From Herminiimonas sp. (GTDB taxonomy: Bacteria; Pseudomonadota; Gammaproteobacteria; Burkholderiales; Burkholderiaceae_D), in assembly GCA_028292265.1 (NCBI GenBank), contig JAQGMR010000069.1:1-64000 (forward strand): a DNA stretch of 64,000 nt. Direction: 5' to 3'. The position numbers were made by a program, and so were the translations under genes. Of this stretch, positions 1 to 9,029 are shown one piece after another (the first letter of the stretch is position 1; each line of letters starts with the position of its first letter). Below the pieces are notes generated by a model. It was not told the origin of the DNA. It made no database searches and saw nothing but the letters and a program-made list of their open reading frames with translations.

Positions 1-231
1 GAAGCCTTTGCTGTGCAGGTGCTCTACTGCGCGGACAAGCTTGGCATCCCCATGGACCGCCTCAATGTTGACGGCGGCGCCATTGCGGTCGGACACCCTT
101 ACGGCGTATCCGGTGCACGCCTCGCGGGCCATGCGCTCATCGAAGGCAAGCGGCGCGGCGCAAAGCTGGTTGTCGTGACGATGTGCATCGGCGGTGGCCA
201 GGGCGCTGCTGGCCTGTTCGAAGTCGTTTAA
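1..231 (+). CDS. Acetyl-CoA acetyltransferase (thiolase), C-terminal fragment
   Basis: The reading frame is open from the first base and stops at TAA 229-231, so only about 76 C-terminal residues are in the window. It carries the thiolase C-terminal signatures: the [19 protein letters not shown] block, whose GHP histidine is part of the active site, and [14 protein letters not shown], which holds the deprotonating catalytic cysteine. Thiolases cleave or condense acyl-CoA and acetyl-CoA. The acyl-CoA dehydrogenase 78 bp downstream on the same strand suggests a beta-oxidation role, though biosynthetic thiolases share these motifs and the N-terminus is not visible. Confidence 0.93.
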   Translation, partial: EAFAVQVLYCADKLGIPMDRLNVDGGAIAVGHPYGVSGARLAGHALIEGKRRGAKLVVVTMCIGGGQGAAGLFEVV

Positions 232-309
232 TTTCCTGCCACGCCGTCGGACCGGCGCTCAGGCGAATCCGGCCGGCGGCAACCGCTTGCGCGTTGCGCT
301 GGGGCCGTC

Positions 310-2124
310 ATGCAATCCAAAATCCTGTCTCGCCGCGATCTCGATTTCCTGCTTTATGAATGGCTGGATGTCTTGGCACTCACGCGGCGCGAGCGCTTTG
401 CAGAGCACTCGCGCGAAACCTTCAACGCCGCGCTTGATACGTGCGAGCAGATCGCAACCGATTTGTTCGCGCCCCACAATAAAAAAAGTGACCAGAACGA
501 GCCGCACTTCGATGGCGAGCGCGTCCACCTCATCCCCGAAGTGGCGGCTGCGCTCAAGGCATTCAACGAGGCGGGCCTGATTGCCGCTGGCCAGGACTTC
601 GAACGCGGCGGCATGCAACTGCCCTGTGTGGTGGAAAAGGCCGGATTCGCCTACTTCAAAGGCGCGAATGTCGGCACCTCGTCCTATCCGTTCCTCACTA
701 TCGGTAACGCCAATACGCTGCTGAAAACCGGCACGCCGGAGCAGATCGAGACCTTCGTCAAGCCGATGCTGGAAGGCCGTTTTTTCGGGACCATGTGCCT
801 GTCCGAACCGCAAGCCGGATCAAGCTTGTCCGACATCGTCACACGCGCAGAGCCGCAGCCCGATGGCACTTACCGCCTGCGCGGCAACAAGATGTGGATC
901 TCCGCGGGCGAGCATGAATTATCCGAAAACATTGTGCATCTGGTGCTGGCAAAAGTGCCCGATGCCGAGGGCAGACTGATTCCGGGCGTGAAGGGTATTT
1001 CGCTTTTCATCGTACCAAAAATACTGGTGAATCCGGACGGCACGCTCGGCGAGCGCAATGACGTGGTGCTGGCCGGCCTGAACCACAAAATGGGCTATCG
1101 CGGCACCACCAATTGCCTGCTCAATTTCGGCGAAGGCAAGTTCCGGCCGCAGGGCAAACCAGGCGCCATCGGCTACCTTGTGGGCGTGGTGCACAAAGGC
1201 CTCGCCAACATGTTCCACATGATGAACGAGGCCCGCATTGGTGTCGGCCTCGGCGCGGTGATGCTGGGTTACACCGGCTATCTGCATGCGCTGGACTATG
1301 CGCGCAATCGGCCGCAGGGCCGCCATCCCTTGAACAAGGATCCGGCAAAACCGCAGCTGCCAATCATCCAGCACACCGACGTCAAGCGCATGCTGTTGGC
1401 GCAAAAGGCTTATGTTGAAGGTGGCCTGGCGCTGGCGCTCTATTGTTCCCGTTTGGTGGATGAGGAACGCACGGCAGACAGTGCCGAGGCGCGTCGTCAT
1501 GCCACGCTGCTGCTCGACATTCTCACGCCGATCGCCAAGTCGTGGCCCTCGCAATGGTGCCTTGAAGCGAACAGCCTTGCGATCCAGGTGCATGGCGGCT
1601 ATGGCTACACCCGCGAATACAATGTTGAACAGTTCTATCGCGACAATCGACTTAACCCGATCCACGAGGGAACGCACGGCATACAGGGTCTCGACCTGCT
1701 CGGACGCAAGGTGGTGATGCAGGACGGCGCGGCGCTCAAGGCGCTGGCCGCTGAAATGCAAAAGACCATTGCAAGGGCGCTGGAGCATCCGGAATTGACT
1801 GGCCATGCAGCTGCGCTGGGGGCTGTCTTGCACCGCATTGACGTGGTAACGCGCACGCTGCACGGCGCCGATGACGCCAACGAGACGCTGGCCAATGCCT
1901 CACTATATCTGGAAGCCTTTGGGCACACGGTATTGGCCTGGATCTGGCTGGAGCAGGCACTGGTCGCTATCGGGAAGGGCGGCCACGACGCCGATTTCTA
2001 TACGGGGAAATTACAGGCGTGCGCCTTTTTCTTTCGCTGGGAGTTGCCCAAAGTGGGGCCGCAGCTGGACTTGCTCGCGACGCTCGACACGACTACGCTC
2101 GACATGAAGGACGCGTGGTTCTAG
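310..2124 (+). CDS. Acyl-CoA dehydrogenase, long DmdC/AidB-like type
   Basis: A 604-residue flavoenzyme that would oxidise an acyl-CoA to the 2-enoyl-CoA. It is much longer than classical ~380-residue acyl-CoA dehydrogenases and matches the subgroup with an extra C-terminal helical domain, such as DmdC and the FadE5-like enzymes. Visible motifs are LSEPQAGSSLSD for flavin/substrate contact, the GYGYTREYNVEQFYRD stretch, and IHEGTHGIQG with Glu453 in the position of the catalytic base in this subgroup. The ATG at 310 gives the expected N-terminus. It sits between the thiolase and an SDR, consistent with a fatty-acyl or aromatic-acyl degradation operon; the substrate cannot be read from sequence. 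Confidence 0.93.
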   Translation: MQSKILSRRDLDFLLYEWLDVLALTRRERFAEHSRETFNAALDTCEQIATDLFAPHNKKSDQNEPHFDGERVHLIPEVAAALKAFNEAGLIAAGQDFERGGMQLPCVVEKAGFAYFKGANVGTSSYPFLTIGNANTLLKTGTPEQIETFVKPMLEGRFFGTMCLSEPQAGSSLSDIVTRAEPQPDGTYRLRGNKMWISAGEHELSENIVHLVLAKVPDAEGRLIPGVKGISLFIVPKILVNPDGTLGERNDVVLAGLNHKMGYRGTTNCLLNFGEGKFRPQGKPGAIGYLVGVVHKGLANMFHMMNEARIGVGLGAVMLGYTGYLHALDYARNRPQGRHPLNKDPAKPQLPIIQHTDVKRMLLAQKAYVEGGLALALYCSRLVDEERTADSAEARRHATLLLDILTPIAKSWPSQWCLEANSLAIQVHGGYGYTREYNVEQFYRDNRLNPIHEGTHGIQGLDLLGRKVVMQDGAALKALAAEMQKTIARALEHPELTGHAAALGAVLHRIDVVTRTLHGADDANETLANASLYLEAFGHTVLAWIWLEQALVAIGKGGHDADFYTGKLQACAFFFRWELPKVGPQLDLLATLDTTTLDMKDAWF

Positions 2125-2237
2125 TGGGCGGTCGGGTTGGCTCTCCTTTACGAACAAAGCCACGTGGGTCTGCCAGCGCTTCGAAGCACCGAGCACAATA
2201 ATACATTTCAATCAAGACCAACAAGACAGGAGACACC

Positions 2238-3023
2238 ATGCGCACAATCAAGCAACTCTTCGACCTCAGCGGCAAGACCGCTCTCATTACTGGCGGCTCG
2301 CGCGGGCTTGGCCTGCAAATCGCCGAAGCGCTTGGCGAGCAGGGCGCGACCATCGTGCTGTCTGCCCGCAAGCAGGCGGAACTCGATGAAGCAGTCGCCC
2401 ACCTTGCATCGCGTGGCATCAAGGCCAGCGCCATCGCCGCCGATGTTTCGCAGGAAGCCGCGATTGCGATGCTGGTGCAGGAAGCAATGAAGCGCCTCGG
2501 TCATATCGATATCCTCGTCAACAACGCCGGCGCTACATGGGGTGCGCCGGCCGAGGAACATCCGGTTGAGGCGTGGGACAAGGTAATGAACCTGAACGTA
2601 CGCAGCATCTTCCTGTTGTCGCAAGCCGTTGGCAAGGCCAGCATGATTCCACGCAAGTACGGTCGCATCGTCAATATCGCTTCGATCGCAGGCCTGTCTG
2701 GCAATGGTCCCCATTCGATGAAGACCATCGCCTACAACACCTCCAAGGGCGCCGTCGTCAACTTCACCCGCACGCTGGCTGGCGAATGGGGCCGTCATGG
2801 CATTACGGTCAATGCGATCGCACCCGGCTTCTTCCCTTCAAAAATGACAAAGGGAGTCCTTGAAAGTCTGGGCCAGGACACTATCGCGCAAAAGGCGCCT
2901 CTCTTGCGCATTGGCGACGACGAAGACCTGAAGGGCGCGGCCCTGCTGTTTGCCTCTGATGCCTGCAAGCACATCACCGGCCAGATACTGGCGGTCGATG
3001 GCGGCGTCTCGGCAGTGCATTGA
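2238..3023 (+). CDS. SDR family oxidoreductase
   Basis: A 261-residue classical short-chain dehydrogenase. It has the NAD(P)-binding TGGSRGLG motif near residues 18-25, the NNAGATWG structural motif, and the YNTSKG active-site pair (Tyr-x3-Lys) with the upstream serine in NIASIAG. AGGAGA lies just before the ATG, which fixes the start. SDRs of this kind act as 3-hydroxyacyl-CoA dehydrogenases or 3-oxoacyl reductases. Placement directly after an acyl-CoA dehydrogenase and before a thioesterase favours the hydroxyacyl-CoA oxidation step, but this is inferred from context only. Confidence 0.92.
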   Translation: MRTIKQLFDLSGKTALITGGSRGLGLQIAEALGEQGATIVLSARKQAELDEAVAHLASRGIKASAIAADVSQEAAIAMLVQEAMKRLGHIDILVNNAGATWGAPAEEHPVEAWDKVMNLNVRSIFLLSQAVGKASMIPRKYGRIVNIASIAGLSGNGPHSMKTIAYNTSKGAVVNFTRTLAGEWGRHGITVNAIAPGFFPSKMTKGVLESLGQDTIAQKAPLLRIGDDEDLKGAALLFASDACKHITGQILAVDGGVSAVH

Positions 3024-3034
3024 GCGGGCGGCCC

Positions 3035-3559
3035 ATGAATGCAACGACATCATCGAACGAACGGGTACCGCAAGGCGCCGCCGCAGCCATTGACGCGTCG
3101 CACGGCACCGGCGCAAACGCCGACGACGCCGACATCAAGCCGGGCGCATTTCCCTCGCATATTCCCTTCCTGAGTGACATGGGGGTGCAGTTTCTTGGCA
3201 TGGCCAATGGCGAGGCATCGGTGGCCCTGGACCTTGAAGCGCGCCACATGAACAGCTGGCAAGTCACGCATGGCGGCGTGGTGATGACGCTTTTGGACGT
3301 GGTCATGGCCATGGCCGGACGTTCGCTCGAACCGGAAGCGCGTGGCGGCGTGACGGTGGAAATGAAAACCAGCTTCTTGCAGCCGGCCGGCAAGCCGGGC
3401 CAGCGCCTCGTGGCCAAAGGAAAAGCATTCCATCGCTCCGCCACGCTCTGTTTTTGCGATGGCGAACTGTGGGATGGCGATCGGCTGGTGGCCAAGGCCA
3501 TGGGTACCTTCAAGTTTCTCAAGCGTGCCGATGCCGGCCGCAAGCTGGAACAGTTGTAG
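3035..3559 (+). CDS. PaaI-family hotdog thioesterase
   Basis: A 174-residue hotdog-fold protein. The central region has the PaaI/YbgC-like pattern HMNSWQVTHGGVVMTLLDVVMAMA, where the HGG(V/A) turn lies at the start of the hotdog helix, followed by beta strands ending in AKAMGTFKFL. Such enzymes hydrolyse acyl- or hydroxyphenylacetyl-CoA. I chose the ATG at 3035; an alternative TTG at 3020 overlaps the upstream SDR stop and would add five residues. The first ~40 residues are polar and variable, as is usual for the family. Close spacing indicates co-transcription with the flanking genes. Confidence 0.88.
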   Translation: MNATTSSNERVPQGAAAAIDASHGTGANADDADIKPGAFPSHIPFLSDMGVQFLGMANGEASVALDLEARHMNSWQVTHGGVVMTLLDVVMAMAGRSLEPEARGGVTVEMKTSFLQPAGKPGQRLVAKGKAFHRSATLCFCDGELWDGDRLVAKAMGTFKFLKRADAGRKLEQL

Positions 3560-3675
3560 GCCAGTAATCTCAAGCCAATATGCCCCGCAGCATGGAGTAT
3601 TGGGCCGCATCATTGACATCCGACGCACCGCGCAGGGCGCGCCGTTCACCTCACCGCATTCTAGATGGAGTCCAC

Positions 3676-4671
3676 ATGAGCACCTACCAGCAAATCGTCC
3701 TCGCTTCGCGGCCGAAAGGCCAAGTCAGCCCCGACAACTTCCGTCTTGAAACCGCCACGGTGCCTCCACTGGCCGACGGCCAAGTCCTGGTGCGCAATCA
3801 TTTTCTTTCGCTCGACCCGTACATGCGCGGCCGCATGGAGGAAACCAAAAGCTATGCGGTGCCACAGGAACTTGACAAGGTCATGGGCGGCGGCACCGTG
3901 GGGGAAGTCGTAGAAAGCAAGAATCCGAAATTCGCCGTCGGCGACAAGGTGGTCGGCATGCTTGGCTGGGCCGAAATGGGCGTAGCGGACGGCCCCACGC
4001 TGCGCAAGATCGACACCACGCATGTTCCCCTGTCCGCCTGGCTTGGCGCGGTCGGCATGCCCGGCATGACGGCCTGGTACGGGCTGACCCAAATCATGCA
4101 ACCAAAAATCGGCGAGACCATCGTGGTTTCCGCCGCCAGCGGCGCGGTGGGTAGCGTGGTCGGCCAGCTTGCCAAAATGCGCGGCTGCCGCGCAGTCGGC
4201 ATTGCGGGTGGCGCCGAGAAATGCGCCTATGTCGTCAATGAACTTGGCTTTGATGCCTGCGTCGACTACAAGGCGGGAAACCTGGAAGCCGATTTGGCGG
4301 CAGCGACGCCGAATGGCATCGACGCCATCTTCGAAAACGTCGGCGGCAAGATCTTTGATGCGGGGCTGGCGCGCATGAATCCGTTCGGGCGCATCGCGCT
4401 GTGTGGCCTGATTTCCGGTTACAACGGCGAGCCAATGGCGCTCAATAACGTGCGCGCCTTCCTGACCATGCGGCTGACGCTGCGCGGCTTCATCGTTTCA
4501 GAACACATGGACTTGTGGCCACAGGGGCTGGCCGAACTGGGCAACCTGGTCGGGTCCGGCAAGCTCAAGTTTCGCGAATCAGTGGCGCAGGGACTGGCAG
4601 CGGCGCCGGAGGCTTTCATCGGCTTGCTGAAGGGACGCAATTTCGGCAAGCAGTTGGTGAAGCTGGTTTAA
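3676..4671 (+). CDS. MDR-type NADP-dependent oxidoreductase (CurA/PTGR-like)
   Basis: A 331-residue zinc-free medium-chain dehydrogenase/reductase of the leukotriene-B4 12-hydroxydehydrogenase, prostaglandin reductase and CurA group. Diagnostic features are the N-terminal SLDPYMRGRM motif and the nucleotide-binding VVSAASGAVGSVVGQLAK stretch around residues 150-170. These enzymes reduce activated C=C bonds with NADPH. The ATG at 3676 follows a TGGAG ribosome-binding site; an upstream in-frame extension to 3580 lacks family similarity. It lies in the same-strand catabolic run and could saturate an enoyl or unsaturated ketone intermediate. Confidence 0.92.
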   Translation: MSTYQQIVLASRPKGQVSPDNFRLETATVPPLADGQVLVRNHFLSLDPYMRGRMEETKSYAVPQELDKVMGGGTVGEVVESKNPKFAVGDKVVGMLGWAEMGVADGPTLRKIDTTHVPLSAWLGAVGMPGMTAWYGLTQIMQPKIGETIVVSAASGAVGSVVGQLAKMRGCRAVGIAGGAEKCAYVVNELGFDACVDYKAGNLEADLAAATPNGIDAIFENVGGKIFDAGLARMNPFGRIALCGLISGYNGEPMALNNVRAFLTMRLTLRGFIVSEHMDLWPQGLAELGNLVGSGKLKFRESVAQGLAAAPEAFIGLLKGRNFGKQLVKLV

Positions 4672-4712
4672 GAGCTGGAGCCAACGCCGCATTAATCCGC
4701 CGAAAGGACGCC

Positions 4713-5642
4713 ATGGCAGACATCATCTTGCACCACTATGCGAATTCGCCCTTTGCCGAGAAAGTTCGCGTCATTCTCGGTTACAAAAGGCTGGCTTGGA
4801 AATCCGTCGTGGTCCCGCGCGTCATGCCGAAGCCAGACCTGATTGCGCTGACCGGTGGCTATCGCCGCACGCCGGTCATGCAGATCGGCGCCGACATTTA
4901 CTGTGACACCGCGCTGATCTCCGACGTACTGGAGCGCATGTCGCCGGCCGCGTCGCTCTACCCAACGCGCATGGCCGGGCTGTCACGCACTTTGGCGCAG
5001 TGGGCCGACAACAACCTGTTCTGGAGCGCGATTGCCTACTGCTTTCAGCCGGCTGGCATACCGGCCATTTTTCCGGGCATGAGCACAGAGGAAATCAAGG
5101 ACTTCGTCGCTGACCGCAGCGCCATGCGGGCCACTATGCCGCGCATGGCGGCAGGCGACGCCACCGGCAGCCTCGCGATCTATTTGCGGCGGCTGGACGA
5201 TATGCTGTCGGGCGGCAGCGCCTTCCTGTTGGGGGACCGGCCCACCATCGCCGACTTCGCCAGTTATCACCCGGTCTGGTTTATCCGACGCACCACGCCA
5301 CTGGCCGGTATTTTGAACGACACGCCACGACTCCTAGCCTGGGCCGAGCGTATGGAAGCTATCGGGCACCATGAACAGGAAGAGATCGACGCCGAACGCG
5401 CCATCGACATTGCACGAGAGAGCAAGCCTGTTGATACCAGCACGCTGAAGTTCATGGACATGCATGGCATTGCGCTTGGCGAGAAAGTCGCGATCATGCC
5501 AACCGACTATGCGCTCGATCCGGTGGTCGGTGAATTGATTGTCGCCAGCGAAAATGAACTGGCTGTGCGCCGCACCGACGAACGCGCCGGCACGGTCATT
5601 GTGCATTTTCCGCGCATTGGATTTCAGATGAAGAAGCAGTAG
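4713..5642 (+). CDS. Glutathione S-transferase family protein with long C-terminus
   Basis: A 309-residue protein. The first ~80 residues form a thioredoxin-fold GST domain: HHYANSPFAEKVRVILGYK, with a serine at the usual catalytic position, then the cis-proline GYRRTPVMQIG and the CDTALISDVLE glutathione-binding region. An all-helical GST C-domain follows, and the last ~80 residues extend beyond the usual ~220-residue length. GAAAGGA precedes the ATG at 4713. The substrate is unknown. Its place beside an epoxide-hydrolase-like gene would suit handling of electrophilic or epoxide intermediates, which is inference. Confidence 0.9.
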   Translation: MADIILHHYANSPFAEKVRVILGYKRLAWKSVVVPRVMPKPDLIALTGGYRRTPVMQIGADIYCDTALISDVLERMSPAASLYPTRMAGLSRTLAQWADNNLFWSAIAYCFQPAGIPAIFPGMSTEEIKDFVADRSAMRATMPRMAAGDATGSLAIYLRRLDDMLSGGSAFLLGDRPTIADFASYHPVWFIRRTTPLAGILNDTPRLLAWAERMEAIGHHEQEEIDAERAIDIARESKPVDTSTLKFMDMHGIALGEKVAIMPTDYALDPVVGELIVASENELAVRRTDERAGTVIVHFPRIGFQMKKQ

Positions 5643-5685
5643 GGCCGACATCCGCGCCCAACCACCACACCGTCAAGGAATGCAC

Positions 5686-6597
5686 ATGAATGATATGAAA
5701 AACCGGGTCGCCGTCATCACCGGCGCCGCCAGTGGATTCGGTCGCGAGTTCGCCAATCAGGGCGCCAAAGCAGGCATGAAACTGGTGCTCGCCGATGTGC
5801 AACAGGATGCCCTCGACAAAGCGAAGGCTGAACTGGAAGCCGGGGGCGCGCAAGTCATCGCGTTGCGATGCGACGTCCGCCACCCGCATGAAGTGCAAGC
5901 CCTGGCGGACGCTGCAATGAAGCAGTTTGGCGCAGTCCATCTGCTGTTTAACAATGCCGGCGTCGGTGCCGGTGGGCTGATCTGGGAGCACACCCAGGCC
6001 GACTGGGAATGGGTACTTGGCGTGAACTTGTGGGGCGTGATTCACGGCGTGCGCATTTTCGTGCCCCTGATGCTGGAATGCGCCCGCAAGGACCCCTCCT
6101 ACCAGGGACATGTCGTCAATACGGCGTCGATGGCCGGCCTGCTCAATCCACCCACCATGGGCGCCTACAACGTCTCCAAGCATGCGGTGGTGTCGCTATC
6201 GGAGACGCTGTACCAGGACCTGCAAATGGTCGATGCGCCGATCGGTGCATCGGTGCTTTGCCCTTACTTCGTGCCGACCGGGATCAGCCAGTCGCATCGC
6301 AACCGTCCGGAAGATGCAAAAGACGATGCACCCGCCACGCTAAGCCAGCGCGTGGCGCAGGAAATGTCGAACAAGGCGGTATCGTCCGGCAAGGTGTCCG
6401 CCGCTGACGTCGCGCAGATCACCTTCAAGGCCATCGCCGACAACCAGTTTTATATTTACTCCCATCCGGCGGCCCTTGGCAACGTGCGCCAACGGATGGA
6501 AGAAATCGTGGCCGGAAAAAATCCCGGTGATCCGTATGAAGCGGTGCCCCATATCCGCGAAATGCTGAAGGAAAAATTGCGCGGCGCAAAGGCCTGA
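5686..6597 (+). CDS. SDR family NAD(P)-dependent oxidoreductase
   Basis: A 303-residue short-chain dehydrogenase with TGAASGFGREFA as the cofactor loop, LLFNNAGVGAGG, and the YNVSK catalytic pair. The protein is longer than a classical SDR, and its C-terminal part resembles the family often annotated as SDR family oxidoreductase in fatty-acid or sterol loci. Two ATGs compete (5680 and 5686). AAGGA at 5675-5679 is properly spaced only for the second, so 5686 is used. It is a different SDR branch from the one at 2238. Confidence 0.91.
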   Translation: MNDMKNRVAVITGAASGFGREFANQGAKAGMKLVLADVQQDALDKAKAELEAGGAQVIALRCDVRHPHEVQALADAAMKQFGAVHLLFNNAGVGAGGLIWEHTQADWEWVLGVNLWGVIHGVRIFVPLMLECARKDPSYQGHVVNTASMAGLLNPPTMGAYNVSKHAVVSLSETLYQDLQMVDAPIGASVLCPYFVPTGISQSHRNRPEDAKDDAPATLSQRVAQEMSNKAVSSGKVSAADVAQITFKAIADNQFYIYSHPAALGNVRQRMEEIVAGKNPGDPYEAVPHIREMLKEKLRGAKA

Positions 6598-6673
6598 TTC
6601 CGTCGCACCACACTCCGCTCGCGCTTCGAAGCCTCGCGAGCCCGTACCGTACCAACGCGAAGGGAAGGGCACC

Positions 6674-7567
6674 ATGGCCACGATCAACGAGAACCAATTC
6701 GCTACACTCTCCAACGGCATGCGCCTGCACTATGCCAGCGCTGGCCAGCCCGACAAACCGCTGATCCTGTTCGTCCACGGCTTCCCGGAATTCTGGTACG
6801 AGTGGCAGGCGCAACTGGAGGAGTTTGGCGAAGACTATTTCGCGGTGGCGCCAGACCTGCGTGGGTTCAACCTGTCTGACATGCCAGCCGACCGCGCTGC
6901 CTACAAGCCGAAGCACATCGTGGACGACCTGCGGCTCTTTGCGGCGCAGCTCGGGTACGAAAAGTTTGTGCTCGTAGCGCATGACTGGGGCGGGGCCATC
7001 GCCTGGAACCTGGCCATCGCGCTGCCACAACTGCTGCACAAGCTCATCATCATCAACGCTCCGCATCCTTACCTGTTCCTGAAGGCCCTGGCAACGGATC
7101 CGGCGCAGCAGAAGGCAAGCGGCTACATGAACTGGCTGCGGGCCGATGGCTCGGAAGTAGCCCTTGCGAAGGACAATTTCGCGCTGCTGGAAAACTTCTT
7201 CAAGGGGCTGGGCCAGGTCAATACCGGCTGGTTTACCGGCCCACTGCGCGAGCGCTACCACGCGGCGTGGTCACACGGGCTTGCCGGCGGCGTGAACTAC
7301 TATCGCGCCTCACCGCTACACCCACCCACCGAGGACCAGCCAGGCCCGCTCAAGCTTGAAGTCGACCCGGCCGATTTCAAGGTGCGTGTTCCGACCCGAG
7401 TGATATGGGGCGAGCAGGACAAGGCCTTGCCAAAAAGCCTCGTCGACGGGCTCGAAGCGTTTGTCGACGACTTGAAAGTAGTGCGAATTCCCGAGGGCGG
7501 CCACTGGATCGTCCATGAGCAGCCACAACGAATCAACGGCCTCATCCGAGGATTTTTGTCGGAATAG
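6674..7567 (+). CDS. Alpha/beta hydrolase, epoxide-hydrolase-like
   Basis: A 297-residue alpha/beta-hydrolase. It shows the oxyanion-hole motif HGFPEFWYEW, the nucleophile elbow HDWGGA with an aspartate (not serine) nucleophile, and the C-terminal GGHWIVHEQP histidine. An Asp nucleophile within HDWGG plus the HGFPE motif is typical of soluble epoxide hydrolases and haloalkane/fluoroacetate dehalogenases, so dehalogenase activity is the main alternative. It is the last gene of the same-strand catabolic block; the next gene, a TPR protein, is unrelated. Confidence 0.88.
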   Translation: MATINENQFATLSNGMRLHYASAGQPDKPLILFVHGFPEFWYEWQAQLEEFGEDYFAVAPDLRGFNLSDMPADRAAYKPKHIVDDLRLFAAQLGYEKFVLVAHDWGGAIAWNLAIALPQLLHKLIIINAPHPYLFLKALATDPAQQKASGYMNWLRADGSEVALAKDNFALLENFFKGLGQVNTGWFTGPLRERYHAAWSHGLAGGVNYYRASPLHPPTEDQPGPLKLEVDPADFKVRVPTRVIWGEQDKALPKSLVDGLEAFVDDLKVVRIPEGGHWIVHEQPQRINGLIRGFLSE

Positions 7568-7705
7568 CATGAGGTCTGCGCCGCGCTGCCATTACGGGTG
7601 GTTGCGGCGCGCCACAGTCTGCAGAATTGGGCGTGACGGGCTCTTTGGAGGCAACGAAGTCGGTGTACCATACGATCTTTGCGCACATCAACATTGAGCG
7701 AGATC

Positions 7706-8923
7706 ATGCCACCGACCATCTGCGCATTGCCCGTTCTGACTATCCGCCAGCGGCTCTGCATTGGGGTGGTCGCAACCGGGCTGCTGATTGCCATGGTGGC
7801 ATCGCCCGCGCGGGCTGATGAACTGGCGGATGTGTCGAAGCTGATGCGCAGCGGCCAGTATGGCGAGGCCCTGTCAAAGGCCGATGCCTTTCTGTCCAAC
7901 AAGCCGCGCGACGCGCAAATGCGCTTCCTGAAGGGCGTGATCCTGACCGAGCAAAACAAGACTCCGGAAGCAATTACCGTTTTCTCTCGCCTTACTGAAG
8001 ACTTTCCTGAACTGCCCGAGCCATACAACAATCTGGCCGTGCTGTATGCGGGCAGCGGCCAATATGAGAAGGCACGCGCCGCGCTGGACAAGGCGATCCG
8101 TACCAATCCGACCTATGCCACCGCTTACGAGAACCTGGGTGACATCCATGCCAAGCTCGCCAGCGAAGCGTACGACAAGGCCCTGCAACTCGATTCCGGC
8201 AACTCAGGCGCCAAGTCCAAACTGACGATGGTGCGCAGTCTGGTCTCTGTCGCGACGACTGCGGGAACCAGGTCCACCCAGTCTAATTCGGCCACGGCCA
8301 CGGCCACGGCCATGGTCACAGCCCCGGCCCCGGCGCCGCCCAAGCCGGCGCCAATGCCCCCGGCTGTTGCTCCTGCCCCGCCTGCGGCTTTGCCTGCTTC
8401 GCCCAGCCCTGCGCCGCGTATCGTCGCGCCAACCCCCGCAACCACGCTGCCGACCCCGGCGGCGACGCAACCTGTCATTCCGCCGCTTGCCAAACTTGAG
8501 CCGCCCGCATCTGGATCCCGGACCGAGGCCAAAGCCAGACCTGAAGCCAAGGTCGAAACCAGGCCAGCGGCAGCCGACAACGCTGATCGTGATGCGGTGC
8601 TCGCTTCGGTGCATGGCTGGGCCAGCGCCTGGAGCGCGCGCGACGTGAAGACCTATCTCAATCATTACGGGCCGGAATTTCAGCCGCCAAAGGGCATGTC
8701 GCGCAAGGCATGGAGCGAGGAACGTGAATCGCGGATCGCCGGGAAGGGCCGCATCAACGTAAAAGTCGAAACGCCCCAGGTTCACGTTGAGGGCAACACG
8801 GCAACGGTGAAGTTTCGACAGGCCTATTCGTCCGACCGGCTTAGCTCGACTTCACGCAAGACGCTGGTGCTGGTGAAGAACCACGGAAAATGGCAAATAC
8901 GCAGCGAGACCACGGGCAGCTGA
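7706..8923 (+). CDS. Exported TPR protein with C-terminal Cds6/SnoaL-like domain
   Basis: A 405-residue protein. The start ATG at 7706 gives a signal peptide with a cleavage region near ASPARADE. Residues ~35-170 form three to four tetratricopeptide repeats (for example PYNNLAVLYAGSGQYEKARA). A proline/alanine-rich linker follows (~190-290), and the last ~110 residues form an NTF2-like domain of the type seen at the C-terminus of Cds6-family L,D-transpeptidases. The next gene encodes an L,D-transpeptidase with a similar tail. I infer a periplasmic protein that works with that enzyme on peptidoglycan; its molecular role is unknown. Confidence 0.85.
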   Translation: MPPTICALPVLTIRQRLCIGVVATGLLIAMVASPARADELADVSKLMRSGQYGEALSKADAFLSNKPRDAQMRFLKGVILTEQNKTPEAITVFSRLTEDFPELPEPYNNLAVLYAGSGQYEKARAALDKAIRTNPTYATAYENLGDIHAKLASEAYDKALQLDSGNSGAKSKLTMVRSLVSVATTAGTRSTQSNSATATATAMVTAPAPAPPKPAPMPPAVAPAPPAALPASPSPAPRIVAPTPATTLPTPAATQPVIPPLAKLEPPASGSRTEAKARPEAKVETRPAAADNADRDAVLASVHGWASAWSARDVKTYLNHYGPEFQPPKGMSRKAWSEERESRIAGKGRINVKVETPQVHVEGNTATVKFRQAYSSDRLSSTSRKTLVLVKNHGKWQIRSETTGS

Positions 8924-9029
8924 TGGACTTTGCCGCTTCAAAGTGGGACCGGCCAGTTGCCCTCGAAAAAACCTGCATCAATACAGACCTGCCTCTGGCC
9001 ACCAGAACCGACTCACAACCGGGCTGCCA

